Shown one piece after another: positions 22,370 to 35,300 of a DNA stretch of 64,000 bases. Numbering within the stretch: position 1 is the stretch's first letter; the number at the start of each line of letters is the position of its first letter. The notes beneath the pieces were generated by a model, which made no database searches, was not told the origin of the DNA, and saw only the letters and a list, made by a program, of their open reading frames with translations. Position numbers and translations under genes: made by a program. This DNA comes from Siphonodentalium dalli (Eukaryota > Mollusca > Scaphopoda > Gadilida > Siphonodentaliidae), in the NCBI GenBank assembly GCA_032622095.1, contig CP136061.1, positions 3,224,001-3,288,000 on the forward strand, given 5' to 3'.

Positions 22370-23029
22370 CCAATCTGTTCTAAGTACCGTTCTGGTGCGA
22401 AACGTCCGTTGGGGTACCGTTGGAACCGGAATTAAATTCTCTACAAGATGGTCGCAACACCGAAGCGATATCTCGAACAATAACGCCGTAAAATACGGTT
22501 ATTTCTTGTCCGAAGTACGCGAAAGTGAGTTGTATTGAGAACTGACTTGTTCCATCTGCTTTCATGCACAAAGGAGACTGAAACCATATTGGTCTATAAC
22601 TCAAGTGGATGTAATTTCTTAGTTCCATCTTGTTCTATTTCAATATTGGCAATGTCTGAAGAATTATACGTGTATGAGTCTTCTTCCTACATGGAACAAT
22701 GTGGATCTAAAATATGATCGAAGCCGATACCTTATCATATTTAAACTATATAGATAGGTGTATATTAAACTACTCTAATTAACCTTCGCAGTGCAAAACA
22801 GATTATAATATTGTAATGGAGTAGATGAATAACCACCCAGTTTATTGGTGGCTATATTCCGTTTCCCAAACAAGGTACAAATAAGTTTTAATATGTTAGT
22901 ATCCTATATTATTCATTCAATGACATAACTGGTTAATTATATTTGACATACATAGTGATTCACTGTGCATGTCTAACGTTCTGAATGTTTGCATTGGTTT
23001 GATATTTTATATATTTGTATATTTATACG
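22370..23029. other. unique AT-rich sequence, no supported gene
   Basis: A minus-strand open frame at 22380-22628 (82 codons, starting MELRNYIHLSY) is compositionally protein-like but matches nothing I recognise. The rest shows nothing. Confidence 0.3.
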
Positions 23030-23035
23030 GATTTG

Positions 23036-23982
23036 TATGGGGCGCCATCCCTGCAAATATTCGTTTTCGGATATATCTCCTCGTAATTCGGAGATATCTT
23101 CTCGGTTTCGAGGAGAAATCTCCTTGGAATTGCAATTCGTAGCATATATCTGCTTGGAATATGGTCCATTATGGAGATATCTCCTTGGACCCAAGGAGAT
23201 ATCTGCTTGGATTATGGAGATATCTCCTTGGATCCTAGGAGATATCTCCTCGCAACTACGAGATATCTGCTTGAAATATTTTCAACGAGATATCTCCTCG
23301 AAACCGAGGAGATATCTCCATAATCCAAGCTGATATCTGCTCGGATCCAAGGAGATATCTCCTTGGATCCAAGCAGATATCTGCTCGGATTATGGAGATA
23401 TCTCATTGAAATAGTTTTCAACGAGATATCCCCTTGGACCCAAGGAGATATCTCCATATCCCAAGCAAATATATCCTTGAAAATATTCCAAGCATATATC
23501 TGCTTGGATTATGGAGATATCTCCTTGGAAAACAGCGGCCATGAAATATTAATGATTTATCCACAGTACATATATCTATGATCGAAATACATCCAAGCAG
23601 ATATCTGCTCGGAATATGGAGATATCTCCTTGAAATATTTTTCAAGCAGATATCTCCATAATCCGAGCAGATATCTGCTTGAATCCAAGGAGATATCTCC
23701 TTGAACATATTTTAAGGAGATATCTCCATAATGCGAGCAGATATCTGCTCGGATCCAAGGAGATATCTCCCTGGATCCAAGCAGATATCTGCTCGCATTA
23801 TGGAGATATCTCCTCGGTTTCAAGGAGATATCTCCTTGAAAATATTTCCGAGGAGATATCTCCATATTCCAAGCAGATATCTGCTTGAAACCAAGGAGAT
23901 ATCTCCATAATACGAGCAGATATATGCTTGGATCCAATGAGATATTTCCGAAAACGAATATTTGCAGGGATGGCGCCCCATA
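23036..23982 (+). mobile_element. TIR element built of AGATATCT palindromes
   Basis: A 947-bp element with perfect 36-bp terminal inverted repeats (23036-23071 and 23947-23982) beginning TATGGGGCGCCATCCCTGCA. GATTTG is directly duplicated at both edges (23030-23035 and 23983-23988), as left by a transposase cutting with a 6-bp stagger. The interior is almost wholly short palindromes, GGAGATATCTCC and GCAGATATCTGC, joined by TTGGATCCAA or TTGAAATATTTTCAA-type spacers. AGATATCT occurs about 27 times, mostly 21-22 bp apart. Open frames on both strands follow from this palindromy and are not genes. A short non-palindromic island lies at 23535-23590. The family is unknown to me. Confidence 0.88.
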
Positions 23983-23989
23983 GATTTGT

Positions 23990-25900
23990 TACTTTTCGTC
24001 ACCCTTATAATTTTCGATTTGATAACGAATTTATAGTTGAAGGACATTCAACACACATTTATTCATGAGACTTAATGCTGTTGCATTGACAGTATATATC
24101 CGTTAGTCGGCTGTGACTATGGCCATGGGATCACCATATATGAAATTGACCAGAACTACACATACACGCACATATATACACTCTATCAACGACTTTCTGG
24201 TGTTCACTTTATCCACCCAGTTTTGGAAATACACCAGAGCACACCTTGGGCGTCACAATAGTGGATATAATTCAGAATAATTAGAAAGTTATCGTGTGTG
24301 TTGGACAGCATACTTATATGCTCAGCCCCAATTACTGACCGCTCGTGTCAAGGGATTCAATAAATTCAGTCGTGCCAACAGAAACGTCAACTTCAGCAAT
24401 CAACTACCACCCAGCCTAGCCACCCCAAACACATGATCAGCCATTTTGGTGAAGACTGCTATACATGTAGCACACCAACGCCACCCTTCCCCAACGACGT
24501 TATATATTGGCTGTTCATAAGCGCACATCAGCCGATAGACACCATGCACATCAGAATAAAGTATTGTAAATGCAGAAACAGTCAGCAAACGCGCACATAC
24601 ATCAACGTGATCTTCATCACCAACATACATCACTCGCTCCACCCATGTTAACATTAAGTTATTTCATAATTCCGTTAGGCATCTCCATCCTAGCCCCATC
24701 CATCCCAGTTCTTTCTACATAAGAACGCATCAGGGGATGCCACAATAACCATGCAGCTCCGTAATACGCGGTACATCGGCTATCGGATAGCCCAAAGGAA
24801 GGGCAAAAACTTACTACACTCAGAGGCACTACATAAGCTCATGCGACAGAATGGAGCACATGGAACCAGCACCACATCATACCCATGGATGTACAATTCT
24901 ATTCAGAAAGGTAATATTTCACTCTTAACACAACCACAGGACAACACCAATAAGGCATAAAGCGCAACGGATTTAAAGCTCAACTTGAACAAAGCCGACA
25001 TAATAAGATCTGGACGGATATGATGTCTGGATTGGATGTCTCGAAACACATCCACCATAGGTCCCGGAGACAGCAAGTACATTCGACCGATGCATCCACA
25101 ACACAGATACAGTTGTACACGGTAACTATGTTACAACACTGCAGACAGATGCACAGCTTCGCACATCGATATGACCCAACAATATCCTCTTGCTAAAAAG
25201 TCGCACACCATCTGTGGCTTGTACATTGGTTTTAAAGACTGGCAAACACAGCATACGAAACAAAATGCCGCTTTGAGACTCTGAACCACAGTACAAAGGC
25301 CACAACACGATACACCCACGGGACAACATTATTTTGCAATATTGGCGCCTACTAAATTCCCTAATACATACAACGTTTATTGGCAAGTAAAATGTTGTTT
25401 GCTAAAACGCACCACGGTAGTGAACTTGTGCAGAGAGACCTCAACCAACAACGCAAAGGCTGCATACGTCAGCGTTCATGGTTTAATCTCACGAGGTACC
25501 AAACATGAACACCATGACACCCAGCATATATCCACATTGAACGGCGCATCAGCCTACCGAAGACACTCGATTCCGCAGATAAGAAACCGAAATACACGCC
25601 ATGTATGTATATGTAACAGCATGGTGGATTGTTGTGGGTTCTGTGTTTAGCATACACTCTTATACCCATTGTGATAATTCAATAAGATAGTATTTATACG
25701 CACGTGACTGATATATAGACCAATGAGTCATACATTTGGCACACGAAATACATGTAACATCCTAGCTCACTAATACGCTGCATTGCCGACCGCCCCAAAT
25801 ACACTTGCAGAGAACAGCTATTTAGACCCACCACTGTGTTCTGTGTGATCCTACTTGTTTTGGATGGTCACCATATTATACAAGTTAAAACTGTTTAATA
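23990..25900. other. unique sequence, no supported gene
   Basis: The composition becomes richer in CA and ACC on the + strand. Several 60-100-codon open frames overlap on both strands without recognisable motifs. No repeat of the window maps here. Confidence 0.3.
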
Positions 25901-25907
25901 TATATAA

Positions 25908-27008
25908 CATATATTATACAAAAAGAAATAGCAAAATGTATTAAACATACACGCAAAATAAATATACTCTACATGTATATGTAACATTTCAAGGACCCGC
26001 TTACCACCTGGTTTGCGCCAGCCTTGGTGTTTGGAAATTCTAAACGAATAAACTTACAGCAATTAGAAGATTGAAATCTTCTCGTGATTACACACGATAA
26101 ATAGTAATAAATATTATTGTACATGTTAATGTACTGTGACATTATTGTCTCGAAGTATAAACTCTTCATCCACAAACCTGAAAATTCCAAACTGAAATGG
26201 CCTGAAAAATTGGTCTACTCTAGCTCTGGAAAGACAATCATTTCCAACTAGCAATGCGTGTGCTCTGTATATATCATATATTATACAAAAAGAAATAGCA
26301 AAATGTATTAAACATACACGCAAATTAAATATACTCTACATGTATATGTAACATTTCAAGGACCCGCTTACCACCGGGTTTGCGCCAGCCTTGGTGTTTG
26401 GAAATTCTAAACGAATAAACTTACAGCAATTAGAAGATTGAAATCTTCTCGTGATTACACACGATAAATAGTAATAAATATTATTGTACATGTTAATGTA
26501 CTGTGACATTATTGTCTCGAAGTATAAACTCTTCATCCACAAACCTGAAAATTCCAAACTGAAATGGCCTGAAAAATTGGTCTACTCTAGCTCTGGAAAG
26601 ACAATCATTTCCAACTAGCAATGCGTGTGCTCTGTATATATCATATATTATACAAAAAGAAATAGCAAAATGTATTAAACATACACGCAAATTAAATATA
26701 CTCTACATGTATATGTAACATTTCAAGGACCCGCTTACCACCGGGTTTGCGCCAGCCTTGGTGTTTGGAAATTCTAAACGAATAAACTTACAGCAATTAG
26801 AAGATTGAAATCTTCTCGTGATTACACACAATAAATAGTAATAAATATTATTGTACATGTTAATGTACTGTGACATTATTGTCTCGAAGTATAAACTCTT
26901 CATCCACAAACCTGAAAATTCCAAACTGAAATGGCCTGAAAAATTGGTCTACTCTAGCTCTGGAAAGACAATCATTTCCAACTAGCAATGCGTGTGCTCT
27001 GTATATAC
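25908..27008 (+). repeat. 367-bp tandem satellite, three copies
   Basis: CATATATTATACAAAAAG begins copies at 25908, 26275 and 26642. Only a handful of substitutions separate them (for example CCTGG or CCGGG near 26008, 26375 and 26742), so the duplication is recent. Each unit includes a small hairpin, GATTGAAATC. The same two minus-strand frames recur in each copy because the copies are identical; no function is implied. 27010-29200 holds nothing I recognise. Confidence 0.93.
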
Positions 27009-29205
27009 ATGAGGGCCTACTGATACTAAAATTGAATTCATCCATTTATTTGGGAAATCCAATGGGTACCATGCCCGACTTTCCTGTAAGACATATGGGG
27101 CCCACTAATTTCTTATGATATTATGCTCTGTCTTGCTTAGTTATATACACATGCGAGCCTACTAGCCTGCACCATTATCTCAAACCATATATCTGAGAAG
27201 AGTGGTGTGTTCTATGCTTGATCACGCTAATATGGAATTAACATATACCACTAGATGCCAAGAAATATGGCGAACTATACACAAAAGTTATATGAAATTA
27301 TTCACTATATATACAATGTATATGCTTGATGTGTCAAAACATCTAAAAACTAAACTATGGAACTGTTGGGCCTATTCCCCAAAACTAACAACATAAAATC
27401 TTCCACAAAAAAAAAAAATTGAAATCTCTGTAATATATTCTCAAAAGACAGAGGCTATACCTGCCCTGGAATTATTCCCAGTTCACCCTGGCAGATTATG
27501 CAATGTAAACACCATTGCAAGCAAATCACAAAGTGATTAATTACCACTGGAACTCCAACAGAGTAAGAGTGTCAAATTTGACATTCCAGAATCGTTAACA
27601 TTGATGAGCGCTGAATTAAAACAAACGCCCCGATTTATACTGACACAACAGTTATACCATAATGAGATCACACCATTGAAGCAAATCGTGAATACATGAT
27701 TAATTATCGGCTCGGACAGTAGCGGTATCAAATCTCGCAAAATCAAAGCTTCAGACGACATATGCCGCGCATGTGCGAATTGCTCATTAACTGAGACCGG
27801 ATGAATCTGGTTATAGCCAGTTTGTCGTACTCAGTGCATAAATGCTGGAGCTTTTATCAGTGTTCTTCACACTCAATGTGTCGACCCTAGAAAGCGCTGC
27901 CTAACAAGCAGGTCAAGCTGATCTAGGTTGCATATAATATGCAAATTATAAAATAATTAATACGTACATCACTGACTCAAAGTGCAAAACTTGGAAGTGA
28001 TACGATCAACTGCTCTCGTAAAATTAGCAGCACAATGGAATCACTAAAATTCCGTGCTCAGAAATGCTAATTAAAGTGGCATATAATACGCTGAGATATA
28101 AAATTATCACACACTGGGTACTACCACATTATTGGCACTACCGGCCTCAACAAATTAGGCCAATCACATTTAAAATAGGCATATATTATGCCAAGATATT
28201 TAACACGTGTTTCCTGACGAGATTCCACGTTATCGCTAGTATACTATAGTGAAAAAGTGAATCGAAACATATGCTCAATTTAAAAATATGACCATCCGGG
28301 CAATGTAGGAACATAGGACGTAGACCACTAGTCTGTCGGTGATTGTTGAGTATATTTCACAATCAAAAATTCAAAACACAGCAACCGACACATGGACTAA
28401 TTACTACTGCGGAGCTTTCCATACGTCGAACACAAGACATACATAATAACCTAGATGCTTTGTTCCTTTCCCTAACCAGTGCCCATGTTATCCAAGGAGA
28501 CACATTTCTATGAATAGCTTTCCTTGTGGTATTTGAATTTTGAACTTCACCTAAAACCGCAATAAGTTGGAAGATCCCTGTCAGCAGCCCAGACACCAGC
28601 AATATACAGTTAGAACATACTGAACACTGTTACATGATCATATACGCTATGGTCATCTTGAAATTATATGGCAGTTTCCGATCGGCGTTGTTCGTGTATG
28701 TTGTATATCAGATGCACATGAAGTGTCCATAGCCCACAATGTTCCCAATCATCAACCGCCGACATCGCACAGCGATGTCTCCGCGCCAGTATTCAATGAT
28801 AGCATGTTTCCAAACGACTGACTCTACCATTTGCTAATATTCTGGAAACTAATGCACGGATTGCAATTTTAACCAAACATCTACTCAACTATTGTAGCAA
28901 TACCGTGAATTCAGTCAATCAGAACACACCACCACATTGCAGCGAACACATAGCGGCGCTTCGTCCAGACACCACCCAGTCATTAAAATACCATAAACTG
29001 GTCTGAACTGTCATTTGCGTGTTCAACAACAAATATTTAGTTCTATTTTGCTCTAAGTGCTAAATTTCACACCCTAGGTCTACATTTCTCAAAACTTAAG
29101 AGATATAACAGACTTATGCGGATATGTCTTGATAAAATTGAATAGCTAAGACATTAAGGAATCCAAAGATGTGAAATTTTCCACTGTAAACCATACATTT
29201 CAGTT

Positions 29206-30030
29206 GTGACAATTCAAACTTTGAAAATCGATTTACTCAAAATCATAAAAAATGCACTTAGAACAGATTGGATACGCGCAGTGACATATGCTAAATTTAT
29301 TATTCCGCTGACTGAAACGTCTTTTGTTACACCTATCAAACAATACAGAAACGTTAGGAACTGGATCTGTCAAATGTACGTGTACGCGAAGAGAAATGAT
29401 GTCCTCGAGAAACAATATGATAAGTGCTTAGTAATTGTTTGCATGTCGTAACTTTGTGAGAAAGAGATGTTATAATTGTGAGCCGATAACTGTATTTAGG
29501 TAATGTGCACACAATACAAATATCTTGTTTAACCCAATAGTTGTTTCAAAATGATTATGGGGTTAGATGTGGACATGTAAAAACTACTCCGCACATTCGT
29601 AGAAAACCGGAGCCACCGCGGGTAAGTTGCAAGGAATCGGAGCGCTCAACAGAGAACCGGAACCGTCACCATATTTTCATTATAGCTTCTTTTAAAGTTT
29701 TTATGAGTATTAGTTTGTAAAAATGTTATGGAAATGAAGAATTTGTTCTCACCAACTGACAAATACCGTGTAATTACACAATAACATTTGAAATTCTGAC
29801 CATGAACTGTGTCGATTTTGGGACAGATATTACTAACCTTCACTTGTGCGTCCATTGCTCCTTCCAACCAATAGTGTACTGCCGGTAAATTGTCGTAATT
29901 ACTTGACGATAACATGGCGAATTATGACAATGTCTCATATCCACACATTTCAATGAAAATTGATGAACACGGGATGAATTTGTCCGGGTAATTGTATTGT
30001 ATTACATATCAGTATGCGATAATTACATTT
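29206..30030 (+). repeat. compound repeat unit U3 (middle part only)
   Basis: Matches the 52130-52920 section of the full unit, from GACATATGCTAAATTTATTATTC to TTACATATCAGTATG. It lacks the Thr-exon module. It ends next to the second copy of the 13-14 kb repeat. Confidence 0.82.
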
Positions 30031-30144
30031 GTTATCCTTCATCCCATTTCATCCCATTTTCCTCTCTTCTGATTGGCTGAGAGTGCGTCACATGGCGGGC
30101 CGTAAATCACCATATTACCCTCGAGGATAACATTTTCTCCCACC

Positions 30145-31085
30145 CCCTACACACTTTAGCACAGGCAGCCAGTGTGAGATAGCTGGGTGAGATTTCCCTG
30201 TCTCACATAACACGTGACCATCTATCTCCCACCACCCACGTGACTGCTTTACCTATTTAATTAAGAGCCGGAACTAATTTAACAATCCGTCATCATGTTT
30301 TCTGTGAACTAAAACAGATCAAAACAATGGCGACCAACCAGTTACGCTTCACGTTTCAAGTAAATACATACGGACGAATTCGTGGACGCTAATACAAATG
30401 GAGATACGCCTCAACTGTTAATCACGAAAAACCTTCAACATAACCTCACTTGCAGACACAGAGTTGCATATATAACATGAAATATAAACGACTAATTTGC
30501 GAACATATTCCATAAAACGGAAGACCCCAAGCGAAACTGGCACCACTGGAACATTTCGTAACAGGTAAACAATAGCCGCTTCACAGATGACGAACGAAAT
30601 AATTCCACATTCGAACAGTTGTTATCGTTGCAATAAATCGTCGAACGCGTCTAACTAACACTTGTCTGTCATATATTCACATGTTTCCTTTTCTAATGGT
30701 ATCGATATGGTCATTTTCGATGACAAACACGATTAGTCCAGTTGTTTATACTTCATATCAATACGCGCGTTTCTCGGAATTTATGCAGGTGCAACGATGT
30801 GACGTATCCATGTCGTTTTCACAAGACCGTGTCGATTTCACTCTAGCGTATTAACCCTGCTTGCACCGATAACGATCTTTGTTTTTACAGTATATACCAT
30901 TGGTATATACCGAAATCATCCCAGTTAATCACGAATATCGCATCAGATTTCTCCCCAGATATACCGTTACGAAGCTACTGGAATGTGCCAAAGATTGGTA
31001 TAAAACAAAAAATCGGAACGAGGCTCTTGGGTTGGGAGAAAAATTATCCATTATGACCTGGGGTGTGATGGATAATATTAGTCTC
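30145..31085 (+). repeat. ~1-kb dispersed repeat, copy 2 (hairpin collapsed)
   Basis: Second copy of 13018-14090. The hairpin at its right end has shrunk to TCCATTATGACCTGGGGTG joined to ATGGATAATATT (31047-31075). 31090-31730 has no recognisable feature. Confidence 0.85.
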
Positions 31086-31732
31086 AGTTATTGACCACTC
31101 AGTTGTTACCAGTAAACACATAACTACGAAGAACTCAACGCGCAGAGATTCTCTGACAGCTCTCTAATAATTTCGAAAAACACTGTTTTTATAAACCCCA
31201 CTGTTTCATAACAACCGCGAACTGTGGTGTTTGCTAATTTGCATAATTGTGTGTTTTTTATTTGCAATTAAAGCACGCTATGTATAAATGGTTTTATCAC
31301 AGACACAAAACCGTTATAAGGTGTAATGTTCCTATTGGACCTTTTTATATCAATAATAAAGACCATGGGACAAATAGATCAACCTTAATATGCAGTTGGT
31401 ATGTGCTGTATACAATTGCACATACGATGTACATACGTTACAACTACGTGTATGTACTAGATCAAATAGCCACTCTTTGTTGTTTATCAATTGACTATTT
31501 CTTTTCTTCAATACATTCCTCAGACTTCAGAGAATACCCGTACGTTGCGTAACGATCTGTGACATATGTCAATTTCTTTTTGCATTACTACAACGTGTTA
31601 GTTACACATTTTAGCGTTCTGGAAATTAACACGTCTGTCGGCGTCTTCACGCTCATTTGAAACGAAACCGAATATTTCGCTGCATGGCTACGCAACTTCG
31701 AAATTGCTTTACTCCTCTTTCCGTGAACCGAT

Positions 31733-32384
31733 TTCCACCATGCAACCAGCAAACTGACCGGAGAATAGTTGCGCAAACGACGGGTCTGTTAATTGATCGA
31801 GATTATGAATGTTTTATTTTCTAAATAGCGATGATTCCAACATAAAATTAACTTTTCGAACTGGATTAAAGAATATATGCGCGCATTTATGCCTGCTATT
31901 AAGGAGGTTCGTGTGTACTCCGTTGTCAGATAACAAAACAGTTATCACCCTTGTTTTCGTGAGACACGGGGGTTTGTCGCCGCTCTCGACCTGGAATGTC
32001 ACCCTCGGGCCGCAGGCCCTCGGGTGACATTCCAGGTCTCAAGCGGACGACAAATCCCCGTGTCTCACTCAATCGCGGGCGATAACTGTATATTAACTGA
32101 ATTGATAACACAGACAATACCGTCGTTGGTGTATGGGGTCTTATAGCAACCACCAGTTCGCCGCAGGCGAGCGTGGTTGTTTATACCCTAGGCAGGTGAA
32201 TGCCGTCCTATAATTTTTTTTATATTTTCTATCTGCTGAGAGGAAATTCAGGAAAGAGTGTATGCTATTTAGCGAAATTGACACGTGGCTTCCGATTAGC
32301 AAATGTTTAAAATTGCGGCATTGGAAGTGAAACAACGAGATGAAATGCCACGGCTCATGACGTCATTTACGTCATTATGGCTGT
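31733..32384 (+). repeat. flank A of the minisatellite, copy 1
   Basis: Starts at TTTCCACCATGCAACCAGC and ends where the 37-bp repeats begin. It is repeated at 43379-44659 (with a transposon inserted) and, from the hairpin centre onward, at 46177-46549. It contains the hairpin listed separately, a smaller hairpin around CGCCGCAGGCG (32149-32180) and a full CRE palindrome, TGACGTCA, at 32358-32365. Confidence 0.9.
31939..32090 (+). repeat. large hairpin in flank A, ~70-bp arms
   Basis: Arms pair around the 3-nt centre GCA at 32012-32014 (GGGCC GCA GGCCC). The inner 50 bp are nearly perfect, and the outer part (CAGTTATC ... GATAACTG) is imperfect. It is intact again at 43585-43736, and only its right half survives at 46173. 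Confidence 0.88.
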
Positions 32385-35300
32385 AGGTGCTGCATTAACC
32401 CTTTCACGATGGGAGATGCGCTAGTGCAGCATTAATGTTTTTATTACGGAAGCTGTGCTGGTGCAGCATTAACCATTTCTCGACGGGAGCTGCGTTGGTG
32501 CAGCATTAACCCTTTCATGAAAGGAACTGTACTGGTGCAACATTAATTATTTTATGATGGGAGCTGTGCTGGTGCAGCATTAACATTTTTGATGTTGAGA
32601 ACTGCGTTGGTGCAGCATTCACCCATTCATGATGGGGGCTGCGCTGGTGCAGCAATAACCCTTTCATGACGGAGCTGCGCTGGTGCATCATTAATTATTT
32701 CAGGACGGCAGCTGCGTTCGTGCAACATTAACCCATTCATGATTGGAGCTGCGCTGGTGCAGAATTTACCCTTTCTTGACGGGAGGTGCGCTGGTGCAGC
32801 ATTAATTATTTTATGATGGGAGCTGCGTTGGTGCAGCATTAACACTTTCATGACGGGAGCTGCGTTATTGCAGCATTAACCCTTTCATGAAAGGAACTAT
32901 GCTGATGCAGCATTAATTTTGTTATGATGGGAGCTGTGCTGGTGCAACATTCATTATTTTATGATGGGAGCTGTGCTGGTGCAGCATTAACCTTTTTTAT
33001 GACGGGAGCTGCGTTGGGGCAGTATTCACCCATTCATGATGGGAGCTGCGCTGGTGCATCATTAACTCTTTTATGACGGGAGCTGCGCTGTTGCAGCATT
33101 AATTATTGAATGACGGCAGCTGCGTTGGTGCATTAATTCTTTGATGCTGGGAGCTGCGTTGGTGCAGCATAAACCCTTTCATGACGGAAGCTGCGTTGGT
33201 GCAGCAGTAACCCATCCATGATTGGATCTGCGCTGGTGGCCTGGTGCAGCATTAATTATTTTATGGCGGGAGCTGCGTTTGTGCAGCATTAACTATTTCA
33301 TGACGGGAGATGCGCTGTTGCAGCATTAATTATTTCATGACGGGAGCTGCTTTGGTGCAGCATTAATTATTTGATGATGGGAGCTGCGTTGGTGCAGCAT
33401 TAATTACTTGATGATGGGAGTTGGGTTGATGCAGCATTAACCCTTTCATGACGGGAGCTGCGTTTGGTGCAGCGATAACCCTTGTGTGACGGGAGCTGTG
33501 CTGGTGCAGCATTAATTCTTTCATGACGGGAGCTGTGTTGGGGCAGCATTAATTATTTCATGACGAGAGCAGTGCTGGGTGCAGCATTAACCTTTTTATG
33601 ACGGGAATTGTGTTTGTGCATCATCAACCCTTTCAAGAAAGGAACTGTGCTGGTGCAGCATTAATTCTTTTGTGACGAAAACTGCGTTAGTGCAGCATTA
33701 ACCCTTTCACGAAAGGAACTGTGCTGGTGCAGCATTAGTTATTTTGTGATGGGAGCTGTGCTGGTGCAGCTTTTATTCTTTTATGATGGGAGTTGCGTTG
33801 GTGCAGCATTAACCCTTTCAAGACGGGAGCTGTGCTGATGCAGCATTAGTTAATTCATGACAGAAGCTGCGTTGGCGCATCATTAATTATTTAATGACGG
33901 GCGCTGTGCTGGTGCAGCATTAACCTTTTTATGATGGGAGCTGCGTTGGTGCAGTATTAACCTTTTTATGACGGGGGCTGCGCTGGTGCAGCATTAACCC
34001 TTTCGTGACGGGAGTTGAGCTGGTGCAGCATTAATTATTTAATGATTGGAGCTGCGTTGGTGCAGCTTTAATTATTTTATGATGGGAGCTGCGTCGGTGC
34101 AGCATTAACTATTTCATGACGGGAGCTGCGCTGGTGCAGCATTCATTATTTCACGACAGTAGCTGCGTTGGTGCAGCAATAATTACTTGATGATGGGAGC
34201 TGCGTTGGTGCATCATTAACCCTTTCATAACGGCAGATGCGTTGGTGCAATGTTAACTTTTTTATGACCGGAGCTGTGCTGGTGCAGCATTAATTATTTC
34301 ATGACGGAAGCTGCGTTGGCGCATCATTAATTATTTAATGACGGGAGCTGTGCTGGTGCAGCATTAACCTTTTTATGATGGAAGCTGCGTTGGTGCAGCA
34401 TTAACCCTTTCATGACGGGAGCTGCGTTGGTGCAGCATTAACCTTTTCATGACGGGAGCTGCGCTGGTGCAGCATTAACCCTTTCATGACGGGGGCTGAG
34501 CTGGTGCAGCATTAATTATTTAATGATGGGAGCTGCGTTGGTGCAGCTTTAATTATTGTATGATGGGAGCTGCGTCGATGCAGCATTAACTCTTTCATGA
34601 CGGGAGCTGCGCTGGTGCAGCATTAATTATTTCATGACGGGAGCTGCGTTGGTGCAGCAATAATTACTTGATGATGGGAGCTGCGTTGGTGCAGCATTAA
34701 CCCTTTCATAACGGGAGATGCGTTGGTGCAACGTTAACCTTTTATGACCGGAGCTGTGCTGGTGCAGCATTAATTATTTCATGACGGGAGCTGCGTTGGG
34801 GCAGCATTAATTATTTCATGGCGGGAGCTGCGTTGGGGCAGCATTAACCTTTTTATGACGGGAATTGCGTTTGTGCAGCATTAACCCTTTCGTGAAAGGA
34901 ACTGTGCTGGTGCAGCATTAATTGTTTTTATGATGGGTGCAACATTTATTCTTTTATCACGGGAGCTGCGCTGGTGCAGCATTGACCCTTTCACGACGGG
35001 AGCTGCGCTGGTGCACCATTAATCCTTTCATGATGGGAGCTATGCTAGTGCAGCATTTATTCTTCCATCACGGGAGCTGCGCTTGTGCAGCATTAACCCT
35101 TTCACGACGGGAGCTGCGCTGGTGCACCAATAACCCTTTCATGGCTGGAGCAGCGTTGGTGCAGCATTAACCCTTTCATGACGGGAGCTGCGTTGGGGCA
35201 TCATTAATTATTTTATAATGGGAGCTGCGTTGGTGCAGCATTAATTATTTTATGATAGGAGCTGCGTTGGTGCAGCATTAACTCTTTCATGACGGGAGCT

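Larger units (their letters stand above)
20714..22370 (+). repeat. compound repeat unit U2 (with Thr exon)
   Basis: Second unit, from GGCTACATAATTAG through the CT microsatellite, the Thr exon and the block with GGACGGACGGAC and CACCGGCTATTTTAATAG. The right-hand modules of the full unit are missing after about 22370, where unique sequence starts. Confidence 0.8.

Noticed and set aside
22973-24047. Overlapping open frames with RRYLLGSKEISPW-type repeats on both strands
   Set aside because: They arise because the DNA is palindromic and lacks stops in several frames; the same peptide motifs appear on both strands.
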